A stretch of 64,000 bases of DNA from Coniochaeta sp. PMI_546 (taxonomy: Eukaryota; Ascomycota; Sordariomycetes; Coniochaetales; Coniochaetaceae): contig MU271153.1 in NCBI GenBank assembly GCA_021432605.1, positions 1 through 64,000 of the forward strand, given 5' to 3'. Numbering within the stretch: the stretch's first letter is position 1; each line of letters begins with the position of its first letter. Below the pieces are notes generated by a model, which ran no database searches, had not been told where the DNA came from, and saw nothing but the letters and a program-made list of their open reading frames with translations. A program made the position numbers and the translations under genes. Shown piece by piece: positions 41,215 to 54,544 of the stretch.

Positions 41215-44200
41215 CTACCTATAGTCTCTGGAGCCTTGATACCCTCGACCTCGGTCACCGCCAGACGACCTCTGATTGTATCCATTCTGACCAGGTGGCC
41301 CGCCGTAATGTTGCTGTCTTGGATCCATGCCAGGCGGCGCTGCCGGTGGTGCCGCCCCGTATTGGTTATGTCCGTAGCCTTGGGCATAGTTTTGTCCGTA
41401 GCCGTCACCGTAATGACTCCCACCCTGCACATAGGCAGGAGGCGGCGGCGGCGGCGGCATGCCAACCCCGAAGCCTGCAACACCGGGAGGTGGTGGCTGC
41501 CACGAGGGTGCTGGCGGCTGGTAGGAATCTCGTCCTTGATATCCAGTGCCTGTCGAGGATGGATACTGCGATGGACCACGGCCTGCTCGATCATGGCGTG
41601 GACGTGGACCACCCGGGCCATAGTTGAACTGTCTTCCTCCACCGCGATTGTTGTAGTTATTCCGCCCATCCAATGGCACGCCACCGTAACTCCTACCTGC
41701 TCTCTGCCCTTTACCTTTAAGCATTGCGATGTCTGTGCCGTCTAGAGCCGGAGCCGGCATTTTCACGCCGCGGAGCAGCATAGACTTGTTCATGTGGCTC
41801 GAGCTAGGAAACTCGTAGTGCACGCTGCATATCCGTCAGTGTGTGAAACAAGGAAAACTACCGAGACATGTCGACAAGACACAGCGGAACGAACCTTAAA
41901 GATCTGTCGTACTCGACATCAGGCATTGCATTCCTCTTGAGCGGATAGACCAAGGAGCCGTGTGGTATGTATCCTTCAATCTTCTCCACCGTGCCCGCTA
42001 AGCCGTCACTCTTGGCTGGGTTGAGCTTGAACTTGGTAGGCCCCTGCTTCTTCGAGTAGAAATTTGTCGTGATCTCGTCATAGAGCTGTGGATGCGCATC
42101 CGAGAGCAGAAGCACGTCCTTGCCCACGCTGTTACGCGCCGTATCCTCCTCGCTCAGAAGCGGGTACTTCTTCTCCACAGCGGAGAGCAAGCGCGGCATT
42201 TCGATGAACGGCAGAAGGGCGACTCCCTGCCAGGCCATTTTCTTCCCGTTCAAGTCAATCTCAAAGTCTTCTGGGTAAAAGTCGATGATTTCGCTGTCCT
42301 CGTTGGTCATGAGGTCGTGGAAAACCTCGGGAAGCGAGTGCCTCGATGCCGCAGGAAGCACGCTCATGAGCTGCTCAAAAGGGCGCGAGATCCTGCCCTT
42401 TTCAAAGTTGATCGTCATCTTGCCGAGGTCGACGAAATCGGCAGCAAAGGGCGCATAGTGGTATGGATAGTACCACTCCCATGACGGGCACCCCTGGAAA
42501 TAGTACATCAGAACCCAGGCCAGCCCTTCCACATACGCTCGTGCGACCTTGTGGCGGAATTCGATATCCTTCGGGTCGACATGGAACTTTTGCTCGTAAT
42601 ACCTATCGGCGTAGCCCTCTTCCCAAAGTCTGACAGTGTCAACAGGGCCGGCATCGGCGTCAGAGGCAGGAGTGGGAGAGTCTGGCGCGCTCATCCCCGG
42701 AGTGGAAGACTCATCGTCTTCGATCAGTTCTGCCTTTCGCTTCCCCAGCGCTGAAGCTGGCGATGTGGCAGAAGCTGGTGGCGTGGCAGCGGCTTCGACA
42801 CCCGCTTCGGCGGTGCCCGCGTCAACAACTTCAGAACCAGCATTCTGAGACATGAGCCCCTGAATCTGACCTCTGAGAACGCTTGCAGCGCTCTTGTTGG
42901 CCACGTTGGCCTGCTCGACTGCTCCGCGATTGACGACCATGTCATGGGTGACAGAGTCTTTGAGAATACTTGGGAAGCGATGAAGGCTTGAAACTGGTAT
43001 CAGATTCAGATCGGCTGCAGATGGGGCATTGAAGTCGGGATGCCGGGCCCGTGACCGTCCTTGGTTCCTGGGAGAATTGTTGAAGCCTCCCCTTGAACTT
43101 CCCTGTTCTTGAAGCTTGCGCCTTTTGAAATTGGCCTCTCGTCGATCCTCTGTCTCCTTTCGTCGTCTGAATATGGCGTCTTCCTGCTTCGCCAGTCCAG
43201 CCATGATATACTGTGCACGTTCAAGATCGACGTGGCCGTCTTTAGTGACGTAGCCTCCCATGTAAGGAAGATTATCCTTCCAGATGGCTATCAGAGTATC
43301 GATTCCGTTCTCACGGATCTCAAGGGCTGGCAAGTGGGGGAGGAAATCGTTGCCGACAAAGAAGCACATGAAAACCCAGTCATCGATGGCCCTTTCGAGA
43401 TCGAAGCGGAATGGTAGGTCTGGAATATTGAGCTCAACAGCTAGATATTCACGTAGAACGGAGACATGGAGCCAGATGAAAGGCTTGAGCGGATGAGCAT
43501 TGTCTTTCTCGTCAAAATCACCGTCCTTCACTTTAGCTTCGCCTCTGCAAGACCTCGCGTCGTGGCCCTTCTGACCGCACAGCTTACACAAGCGCGGGTT
43601 GCCTTGTTGGGCGAAGACGTCTTCTCGTAAAACGCGGAAATGAGGCTCATGGGTGGCCAGACCAAGCATGATAAGATCAGCATCCAAGCCGTAAATGACG
43701 TGCCTGGTGTTTGGGTCGTGTTCGGGGGAAGAGCGTTGCGATCGGACAAAGTTCATGATCTTGTGTTCGCCTTCTCCAGGCACGGTTGCATCGGAGATGA
43801 TGACTTTCATCTTGGCCCAGGCGGGGTCGGTATTGAGCTTGTAGGCACACCAATACCGGAGGCTGGCAGCCAGAATGTCCATGAAAGGAGTTCCCGGAGT
43901 GATGGAGTTTGAGTCGAAGGCCTTCTTCACAACTTCTTCGACGGACTCCTCCTTTGAGATGCCTCCGTTTTGCTTCTTGAGCAGCTTCAGAAGTTCCTGT
44001 TTGTCCTCCTCTTTCTCCTGTGCCTCTTGGGCAGCTCTGAAACGCCTGGATCGCTGTTGATTCATTTTTGCTCGAGGGGCAACACCATCGACAGCGATCA
44101 TAAGAAGCTTCCGGGGGCGAACCATGTTGACGACGCGGTCGGTGTACTTGAAGATCTCGACCATCATCTCTTCTTCGTCTCTGGGCGCGGGCCTGTCCTC

Positions 44201-44398
44201 TGGGTGGGAACAAGGATGCACAATACCGTTCATATCCAGATACAGGTTGTCGAACTCCTCGCCGTTGGGGTTGGGGCGCGTACCGTCTACTGGAATGACA
44301 GTTCCATCATCCATGACAACAGGCTGTTCCTCGATAACGGGAGATATGATCTTTGGATACTTGGTGGAAAGCCACCGGAAAGCAGCTGGGATACCCAT
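41215..44398 (-). CDS. RAT1: 5'-3' exoribonuclease Rat1 (XRN2 family)
   Basis: Exons 44398..41895 and 41824..41215 encode 1037 residues. Rat1 is the nuclear 5'-3' exonuclease acting in transcription termination and rRNA processing. The N-terminus MGIPAAFRWLSTKYP and the acidic catalytic motifs (LDMNGIVHPCSHP, VDGVAPRAKMNQQRSRRFR, PGEGEHKIM, YGLDADLIMLGL, FVGNDFLPHLP) are complete. A CCHC knuckle (CKLCGQKGHDARSC) lies at about 269-283, as in other filamentous fungal Rat1 proteins. The 70-bp intron is set by restoring RSLSVHYEFPSSSHMNKSMLLRGVK. Past about residue 900 the protein is Gly/Pro/Arg/Tyr-rich (RGG-like and a run of prolines), probably disordered and RNA-binding. It is divergent from Uso1 across about 840 bp. 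Confidence 0.97.
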
Positions 44399-45239
44399 CG
44401 CGGGCCGTTGGGTCGGATCGAGCCAGGTTTTGGACTTGTTTTAGGCTGGCTAGCCAGGATTCGAGGTCTTTATGCGGTACCGCAGCAAAGGATTTCCGAG
44501 ACGAGGCAAACAGACAGTCGCTAAGAACATGAAGTTGTGTGCGCGGAGGACAGATGAGAAGAAGTGGTGGTCAGTATAATGGTGGGTGATGAAATGGACT
44601 GGTTGGTCGCGCTCGTCGCAAGGCGTCGAATCTCGTGTTGGAAAGCCGCCCGCGTCTGGAATGCTAGCCTGCCTGTCAAATTGATCATGCGGGAATCGCA
44701 GATTAGAGACGGGTTCGATTTGTGATGCTCTTATGGAGGCTCTGCAAGCGCGAGGCGAAAAGAGAAAGCATCAGTGAGCCTAGCCGTAAACCCGCAGGAC
44801 TAGGCTCCACCGTACATCTTAGAATTCTAGATACCTTACCTACCTTAGCCTAGCGTGACGTGACGCCTATTGGTTAGGTGCCAAAAGGCCCCACCTCTGT
44901 GCCCATAGCCTTGCAGACTTGTTGGTTCCCTACTACTGTAAAGTAAGCAAGGCTGGCAGGGCTTGGCTTGGCTAGTGGCACCTAGGGGCCGGCAGGGATT
45001 GGAGACCCTCAGAAGGCACAGGCTGGCTGCTTTTGCCGCGGGCCTGTCGATAACTGCTCACCCTCCCCGTCTCAACTTAGTTCCAAAGGCACCTCTAAGC
45101 TTCATAGTCGAACGCTCCCCAAATATGCAAACATTGCGCCAATCCGGTGCACTAGCAGGTTGACGTTCCAACACGCCTCTTCCCTCTCCCCTCCAAGCTC
45201 AATGGCCAGCGTGGTGCACTTGCTCCTTTTCCGACCGTC
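44399..45239. promoter_or_regulatory. Divergent promoter region, Rat1 and Uso1
   Basis: An 841-bp region between divergent start codons. It contains a TACC/TTACC repeat tract (about 44831-44854, TACCTTACCTACCTTAGCCT) and several GGCTTGGCTTGGCTAG-like repeats near 44960-44980. Both genes may share regulation, but no specific site is certain. Confidence 0.5.
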
Positions 45240-48200
45240 ATGTTCTCCATCGCCACCGCACCGGCTAAGCAGTCGGTGAGCGAAACTATTGCGGTGTATA
45301 GTGGGCGCCTTGGCTCAGCCGTTCTCTTGGAGGATCGACGAGCAGCTATCGTCGGCCTACGAAGCTTTGCTAAGCAGTATCCCGCCTCCGTTGCCTCAGG
45401 CGCGTTGCGCAGCCTGATAGGCAGCCTGAGCAAGGACGGTGAAGATGTCGACACCGTCAAGCTTGTCCTCGAGACCCTGCTGATGCTCTTCAACCCCAAC
45501 GAGGACAGCCCAGAAGCCTCGGAAGAGATCGCTCTTTGGCTCGCTGACGAATTCACACAGCGTCAAGAAAATATAACCCTGTTACTCGACTTTCTCGATA
45601 CCACCGACTTCTACTCCCGCCTTTACTCTCTTCAGCTCCTGTCCGCCATCCTGGCTGCCCGTACCGAGAGGACGGAGGAGTGTGTCTTTAACGCGCGTTT
45701 GGGGATCTCGAGACTGGTCGCTATCCTCGACGATCGACGAGAGGCTGTCCGGAATGAGGCTATCACCCTGCTGACTTATCTTACACCTACATCACTGGAG
45801 ATTCAGAAGCTTGTTGCATTCGAGAATGCATTCGACAGGGTCTTTAGTATCATACAGGCGGAAGGAGGACTTGCTGAAGGGGGCCAAGTGGTGGAGGACT
45901 GCCTGATACTGCTGGCAAACCTGTTGCGGCTCAACTCGTCCAATCAGGCCCTGTTCAGGGAGACCGGCTGCGTCCCGCGGCTCTCGAAGCTCCTAGAGAC
46001 TGCTTACAAGGCTGATGACGGTGATGACGAGGTCGCTCCGTGGGCGCAAGTGCAGAAGAGCAGAAACATCTATGCTCTCCTTGCTGTCATCCGACTTTTT
46101 CTTGTCTCTGGCGCCGTCGGCACTGCTCAAAACCAAGCGTCTTTGTTTCAGCATGGCTTACTCTTCCACGCACTGCAGCTAGCTTTCGGCCGAGGCGCGG
46201 AGATACCGATTCGATCGGAGGTGAGCTCCGCAACGTCACCCACGTATCTTATGTATCCTTCCGCTTCTGACATACTGGTCACCGCAGGCTCTAGTGGCAT
46301 GCGCCGACATTATAAGGGGGAATCCGAGCCTTCAGGAGAGTTTTGCCCAACTTCAGGTCCCCTCGCCGCTCAATGTGCTAGTCGAGCAAGGAGACTCAAC
46401 GGCAAACGGTGTCCCTAGGGTGTATGTTATCGATGGTCTTTTGGACCTTGCGTTAAGTGTCCAGGCTCTTCAGACATTCGATTTGAGGCGCTCCGCTTGC
46501 GAATGCCTTAAAGCCTACTTTTACAAGCATCCAGAAGTTCGGTCGCATTTTCTTCGTAGGGCTATTGAGGGACACAAGTCGGGAGCGGATGAGACGGCCA
46601 ACGTGCTCACAACACTTCTCAGTCCGCCAACAGAAGTAGCCTCTGGTGACCCCTACAGGTATTGGTTCGCAGCCGTCCTTATGCTACACCTGATATACGA
46701 CAATCCAGCCACCAAAGCGCTAGCCATGGAAGTGACAGAGGGCGACGAGGCTAGCGGTGAAGAGGTGGTTACCGGTATACAGACTATAACCGCGCATCTG
46801 CTGGGCAGCTTGAGTCGAGGAGATGACAGCAGGATCGTCATCGGATCCCTTATGCTTCTTCTATGTTGGCTGTTCGAGGACCTTGATGCAGTAAACGACT
46901 TCCTGGGCGAAGGCAGCAATGTACAAGGGCTGGTTCAGGGAGCGGTGCAAAATCCGCATGGAGACCCCCTGGTCCAGGGACTGTGCGCAATGCTTCTCGG
47001 TGTGGTATACGAGTTCTCCACCAAAGACTCGCCAATACCGCGGTCTACCCTGCAGACAATCCTCACTTCCGGCATGGGCCGTGACAGGTATATCGAGAAA
47101 CTAAGCAAAGTGCGTTCGCATCCGTTCATGAGGGACTATGAGGTCATGCCGCAGAAGCTGGACCTCTCCGCCGGTCAGAAACTCCCAGATGTATTCTTCG
47201 ACGGAACATTTGTCGACTTCTTCAAGGACAACTACAGCCGGATTCTTCGCGCCATTGACAGGGAACCGGGTTTGGAGATTTCAGTCGTTACAAACGGTGT
47301 GCAGAAAGGGATCTCCCGGGAGATGGTTGACACTCTCCGGGCTCAGGTCGAGGAAAAGGAACGTGCGCTACAAGATGCACAGGCCGAACTCTCATCACTA
47401 AACAGACAGCTTGGACAAGAACAGGCGGATCATCGGAGGACCAAGGAATCGGCTGACCTTGAAGCATCCAGAGCGAAGATTGTTAATGAGGGTTTGCAGC
47501 GGCATCACGAAGAAGAGATCAAGTAAGTAGCTGTAGGACTTTTGGTCAAGCCCTCGAGAGGCTCACAGTATCGGCAGGAAACTACGGCAGGAGCACGAAG
47601 ACGAGATCAGGTAAGATGCTGGCCGCGCATTCCGACGCACTCCGGTGAGAAACTGACGACTTGGCAGGCGACTTCAACAGCAGAACCGCCGCGCAGGAGA
47701 AGACCTGGAAAGACAGTTGGAATCCGCCCGCCGACTAGGGCAGTCTGAAGTCGAACGCGTGCAGCGTCGAGCAGACGCTGAAAAGGCAGACCTAAAGGCT
47801 ACCATCAGTCGCCTTGAAGTTGATTTGATGAAGGTGGGCCGCTTGGCGGAATTCAAATGAATGCACATATCAAGTCCCGAGGGCTAACCGTTGTTGCGAA
47901 ACTCTAGGCAAGCAAGTCCAAGGCTCAAGAACTCCAGGAATTGCGCGAGCAGCATAAATCTCGTCTCTCTGAACAAGGAGTACTCCTGAAGAAAGCCGAG
48001 GAACGAGCAACTGAGGCGGAGATGAAGCTCCACCGGTTGGAAGGGAGATGTAAAGAGCTGGAAGATCGATTGAGACAGTCGGACGATGAGATACGAAAGG
48101 TAAGTAATATGCGAGGCGCTGCCCATACTAGTACATAAGCACTAACTGGATGCTGTAGCTCGATGGTCAACTCAAAGACAGGGAGACGGAAAGAGAGAAT

Positions 48201-48436
48201 GTGCAGAGCGAACTTGATGACTTGCTCATGGTGTATAGTGACTTGGAAGAGAAGTCCAAGCAATATAAGGTAGGTTGTGTCCTTGAACTTCCATCTTTAC
48301 TGTTTAGCTGTTCTGTACCTTACTCATTCCTCCACAGGAGCGACTCCGTTCACTCGGCCAGACTGTCTCCGACGCCGATGATGATGACGGAGATGAAGAT
48401 GAAGACGGGGATGGGGATGATGGATCCGAGGCTTAG
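45240..48436 (+). CDS. USO1: Vesicle-tethering protein Uso1/p115
   Basis: Seven exons: 45240..46220, 46288..47522, 47578..47610, 47668..47833, 47908..48099, 48159..48269 and 48338..48436, giving 938 residues. Uso1 tethers ER-derived COPII vesicles at the Golgi. Residues about 1-660 form an armadillo-type globular head starting MFSIATAPAKQSVSETI, with LLEDRRAAIVGLRSFAKQYP near the start. From about 670 (REMVDTLRAQVEEKERAL) the protein is coiled coil, and it ends in an acidic tail (DADDDDGDEDEDGDGDDGSEA) like other Uso1 proteins. The introns are 55-74 bp. Five of the six lie in the coiled-coil part, and one of its exons is only 33 bp. The coiled coil is short compared with the yeast protein. 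Confidence 0.93.
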
Positions 48437-48896
48437 GCGTTTGGCGATGCAAAAATGACACGCACTTGGTTTGCCACACGGCACACGAGCTCCTAGCTGG
48501 CCATGTCACTCTGAGCAATGGCTTTGGGCCCGTATTTATGGTCGGATGTCTACATACCATCTCACTTATGACCGCAGCCAAGCACTTGCCTCTGATGGGT
48601 GGGGTGGGAGAAGACGGTTTGTCTACCAGAGGTCGGTAAAATCTAGTCAGAGGTTTTGGCGTTGTAAAAGTTTCCAAATTGTTGTCGAAAGTGGGGACAA
48701 GTGCTGTGGGCTTCGCAAACTAAGTACCACACCGTGGCGATTCCAATTGGCTTGCACCATTACCAAAAATGGAAAAACTTCAGCTTTCGGACGATCCATA
48801 TTAAAAGCCAACCAACAAAACAGCAAATCAACAAGTTTTCAATCCGTAGAAGCATGAACTGAAGTGCCCGGAATACCAGGTTCAAGTTGTGTCACT
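48437..48896. other. Intergenic region, Uso1 to PRMT3
   Basis: Uso1 3' flank and the promoter and leader of the methyltransferase gene. No other feature is seen. Confidence 0.5.
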
Positions 48897-50772
<1,876 letters not shown>

Positions 50773-51081
50773 GTTCCAGCATGGTACAACTGCGGATGGG
50801 AATGTTGTGAAGACATGATCTCCCATGGTGATGGTACGCCTGCCTGTTTTCAATGCCACGTATAAGGCGCTTCATGGACCTTGTGTATTCGCATAGATCA
50901 CCAACAAAGCTAGAGGTGCCTACAAGTAACGTCTATAAATACTAGCGACAACGGCCTCTTCAAAGTACATGACCAGAACGGGAACAAACTGATTTGCATC
51001 ATGTTGTCGCGTACCCGATAAAGCGGTACTCTTGTGTCCAAGGTATTAGGTGAGATACCCAGGACGGAGTTCTTCGAGTCC
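50773..51081. other. Short intergenic region between convergent genes
   Basis: About 310 bp between the PRMT3 stop and the transporter stop. It contains only 3' flanks. Confidence 0.6.
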
Positions 51082-53886
51082 TCAGAGGTGCGGAACTCCC
51101 GCAGATTCCATAAGAAGATTCACAATGTTCAAGAAACCTTCCCCGAGGATGAAGCCCTAGACGCGGTCAATTAGCAACAGGATTCACCACGCGTAGCCGC
51201 CGGCCGGAGGAATGACACCTGTAGGACTCACCGATGCGAGGACAATGAGCGGTGTTTCTTCCCAGCCCATCCTTGACCTCCACCACCAACTCAACACGCC
51301 ACCAACGGTTCGGGCAAGCGTAAAGGAAGGGACATTGTACATGCCTATCAGGGGTTAGCCAGAACGAAGCGAACGCGAGCAAGAACAATACACCACAGTA
51401 GGAGACTTACCAACTGCGACAGCAATGCCTCCTGGAATTAGTGCTTGCCACTTGCTCTTGGGATCGAGCCCTATCCTAAGGGCTGTGAAGGCGGCGAAGA
51501 GGATAGCCGAACCCAGAGCCCATTCCTGAGCCATATACGGAAGGCCTTTGCCAGTCACCAACCTGGCAGTGAATACCCACACGTAAGCTGTGGGGACCTG
51601 ATACAACTCGCTGGGTATAGTGTAAACGCTATGGACCACACAGTTAGTCACCAAGTTGCTATGTGAGTGCCTCTAATGGCACATCGTTGGTACTGACGCT
51701 GCATAGAGACGATAGATCAAGGCGCTGACGACTGCTCCGGCCGTAGCACCTATGACTTGACCCCAGAACTGGGCCTTCGGAGCAGCACCAAGCAGATGTC
51801 CCGTCTTCAGGTCTTGCATCAAATCACCCGCTTGAAGTGCGCCCTAATGCGACCTCATGTTAGCATCAGCAATACCAAAGGCATGATGCCGTGTACGTGA
51901 CGGGGAAACCAGATTAGCTCACCGCTTCGGACTAGACAAAAGCGCAGATGTTAGATACCGACCGCCATATGTATCAAACAAGACGTGAGGGATTGGTCTG
52001 GAGAGAACTTACTATCGCACCTGCCACGAGGTTTATCAAGACGCTGGATTTATTGGATTGGGGGATTATCACAGCGAAGAACAGCTGTGCCAGTTTGCTG
52101 ATGCCGGATACCGGATTCAAGTCAGTCTCGCCAAGTGCTCTTACGCCCATGATGCTGAGCAGAAGAGCCATCATAACAGCCACAATAGTCGCAAATAGGG
52201 GGACCAAGTTCCCAAACACGATGTGTGTGCAGACTATGCAGATGAGAATAGATACTACAAGGCCGACCGCGACGGTGCCGTTGCTGATCTGTTGATCGGC
52301 TGAGGCATCGTCGCCATCTCCGGCTTGTTTCGGCTCGTCGTCATCCGCCGGGTCACGAGAGGAAAGTGCGCCAAAGTCTGATAGTGGGCTAGCGGGCACC
52401 GGCATTGTCCCGTGGCTACCATCGTCCTCTGCGGAGCTGACTGTAGTGTAGCCGCTCGGACGCCGGGAGAGGAGTGTCTTGAGGTCCTCCAAAGTGTCCC
52501 TGCCACTCAAGAGTCCTTTCGCCCGCAATAGCCGCGCGAAAACAGAGCGCAAGGCAAGATAGCCAAGGCTGACAATGGCGTCGGCAAGCATGATGGCCAG
52601 AGATATCCATACAATCCAGCCTTTGCTCCCGGTTTCCCAGTCACCGATATCTCCGGGCGCCCACCCTCGGTATTTGGCCAAAGGGGAGAGAATACCCCAG
52701 CCAACGACTGCACCGAGCAGCATGTGGAGAGTGGTAGTCGGACCCATGATGACTCCCTGGCCGACATAAGCCAGACTTGGGTTGAAGTCCCATAGCCATG
52801 TGCCTGCTGCTGTCCACCCAAATATTGGAACTTTCCTGAGCAGGGGGAAAAAGTAGGTGAGTAAAGTGAAGAAGCCAGACAAGGAGAAACAAACGAGCAT
52901 CAACTGCACATTACGCTTCCACGATGACTGGTCTATCCCCACCTCCGGTCCGCGGCTGTCCGAGTCCGCGTCAAGATCCTCGACCACTTGGCTGGGGGGG
53001 TCGTGAGTAGAAGCAAGGCTTGCGAAGCCAGCAGGGATAGAGCCACGACGTCCAGATGCCTTCACGTCGGTTTCACGGCCGTGAAGCATGCTGATGAGTA
53101 CTGCAGTGCTGAATCCACTGGGGAACTTCAACTTCTCGCGGATGATAACTTGGCGTCGTCTTTGGCTCTGTCAGCGTACGGGATCCAAGAAATGCTCAGT
53201 AAATTACGAAGACAGGGAGGGACAAGGTGACTAACAACGGCACAGCGAAGACGACGCCAAAATAACACACTCCAAGAGACCATATCACCAGCTGCCACAA
53301 ACTAAGGTTGATCGGGCCATTCTCATCCTTCATCAAGAGGAAGTTCATGGCCGGTATCTTGTTCAGCGGATTAGTCACGGTCATCGATGAGGTATCACAG
53401 TCATCGACAAGGAGGCGGAACCAGTAAACTCACCACACCGACGAGCCCGCATCCGAGAGGCATAATGCCCATACTGCCGGCCACAGTTTGAACGAGGACA
53501 TTCTCGACAGGCGAGAAAGGGAACTTGAGATGTTTCGAGATCATCTTGAAGAATCCAAAACCCATCAAGCTGGCTGGCATCGTCATGGTGCTGACCCATC
53601 CGCTCTGCAGGCCCATCGAGATATTGGTACATGCCAATACCAGGCCTATGGCCAGCCCAACGGCAACGCCGCGGGCTGTGAAGCTGTAACCCTCGATTGC
53701 GGCCGGCTCCGTCCGAACCGGCTCCATGAGGCTGTGCAGATCTCGCATTTGCCGAGCGCCAGTGACAGGTGTGGCCGGGCGGAGTGAGGAGGACTGTCCG
53801 GCAACGTCATCGTCTTCATCAGGCGGAGGTTTGCTACTGTCAGCAGTTGATATGCCGCCCTCACAAAGTCCCCGGTCAGGAGCCAT
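51082..53886 (-). CDS. OPT/YSL-type oligopeptide transporter
   Basis: Eight exons (minus strand): 53886..53434, 53357..53236, 53159..52013, 51931..51923, 51843..51698, 51628..51411, 51344..51232, 51156..51082, giving 760 residues. OPT proteins are proton-coupled importers of peptides or metal chelates. The protein has an acidic hydrophilic N-terminus, then many membrane segments with the conserved stretch TNISMGLQSGWVSTMTMPAS. A hydrophilic Asp/Ser-rich loop lies near residues 405-460. The sequence resembles the YGL114W/YSL branch. Exon 4 is only 9 nt (Ser-Glu-Ala) between introns of 81 and 79 bp, needed to keep AGAI-SEA-GALQAGDLMQDLKTGHLLGA intact. The last exon adds GFILGEGFLNIVNLLMESAG. 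The start is the first in-frame ATG. Substrate and membrane are unknown. Confidence 0.9.
51923..51931 (-). other. 9-nt microexon of the OPT-type gene
   Basis: TCCGAAGCG is preceded by TTTTGTCTAG and followed by GTGAGC on the minus strand. It encodes Ser-Glu-Ala in phase 0, and its removal would lose a conserved segment. It is supported by splice signals and protein continuity, not by transcript data. Confidence 0.8.
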
Positions 53887-54544
53887 GAGCGCGGCTCTCA
53901 AAATGATCCGCAGAACACCTGACCGCCAGCGCAGCCAGTTGAGAGAAGACGTTGAAACGGTTTATTTGATTAGAAAGGCGAATGATAACAAGCTCGTGAA
54001 AATTTGTTCTTGATAGCAGGATAGTCAGCATCATCGAAAGGTGGAGGTGATGACACCGAAGGTTCAAGGTGCCCGGTTGATGTAAATTGGTAAGTCCGGG
54101 GGTGGGGACAGCTTAGCGCGCCTCTCCAGTCACCATTCCGGGCTCACAATGTACCGACCACCTGGCACCGACTTCGCTATTCAGGCGCAGGTGCCTGGTC
54201 TGTCACCTAGGGCTTCTGCTATACACGTACCACGAAGAAGCAGCGAATATTGGAAAGACAAATAAGCTGCCACCCGCCGATCCGTCTGTTACTGTACATT
54301 TCATGCACTCTCCCCGCCACCAGTATCTACATTAGGTCCACGAACAAGGGTTCAACCCAATGCGCGTATGTCCTTTATTGGTCGTCGCCATAAGACCACT
54401 GATGCCTTTCCAGAAGTGCAGTCGCCTGAAGCAACCATGCCTGAGATCCATCGCCTGAAGAGAGTTTGCGAGGGGCAGCGACATTTGAGACCGATACAAT
54501 TGTAAGATATGTGGACACACAATAATTACCACTATCGTCAGACA
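53887..54544. other. Intergenic region, OPT promoter and Rav1 3' flank
   Basis: No gene is seen in these 658 bp. The right-hand part is the 3' flank of Rav1 and the left is the promoter and leader of the OPT gene. Confidence 0.5.
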
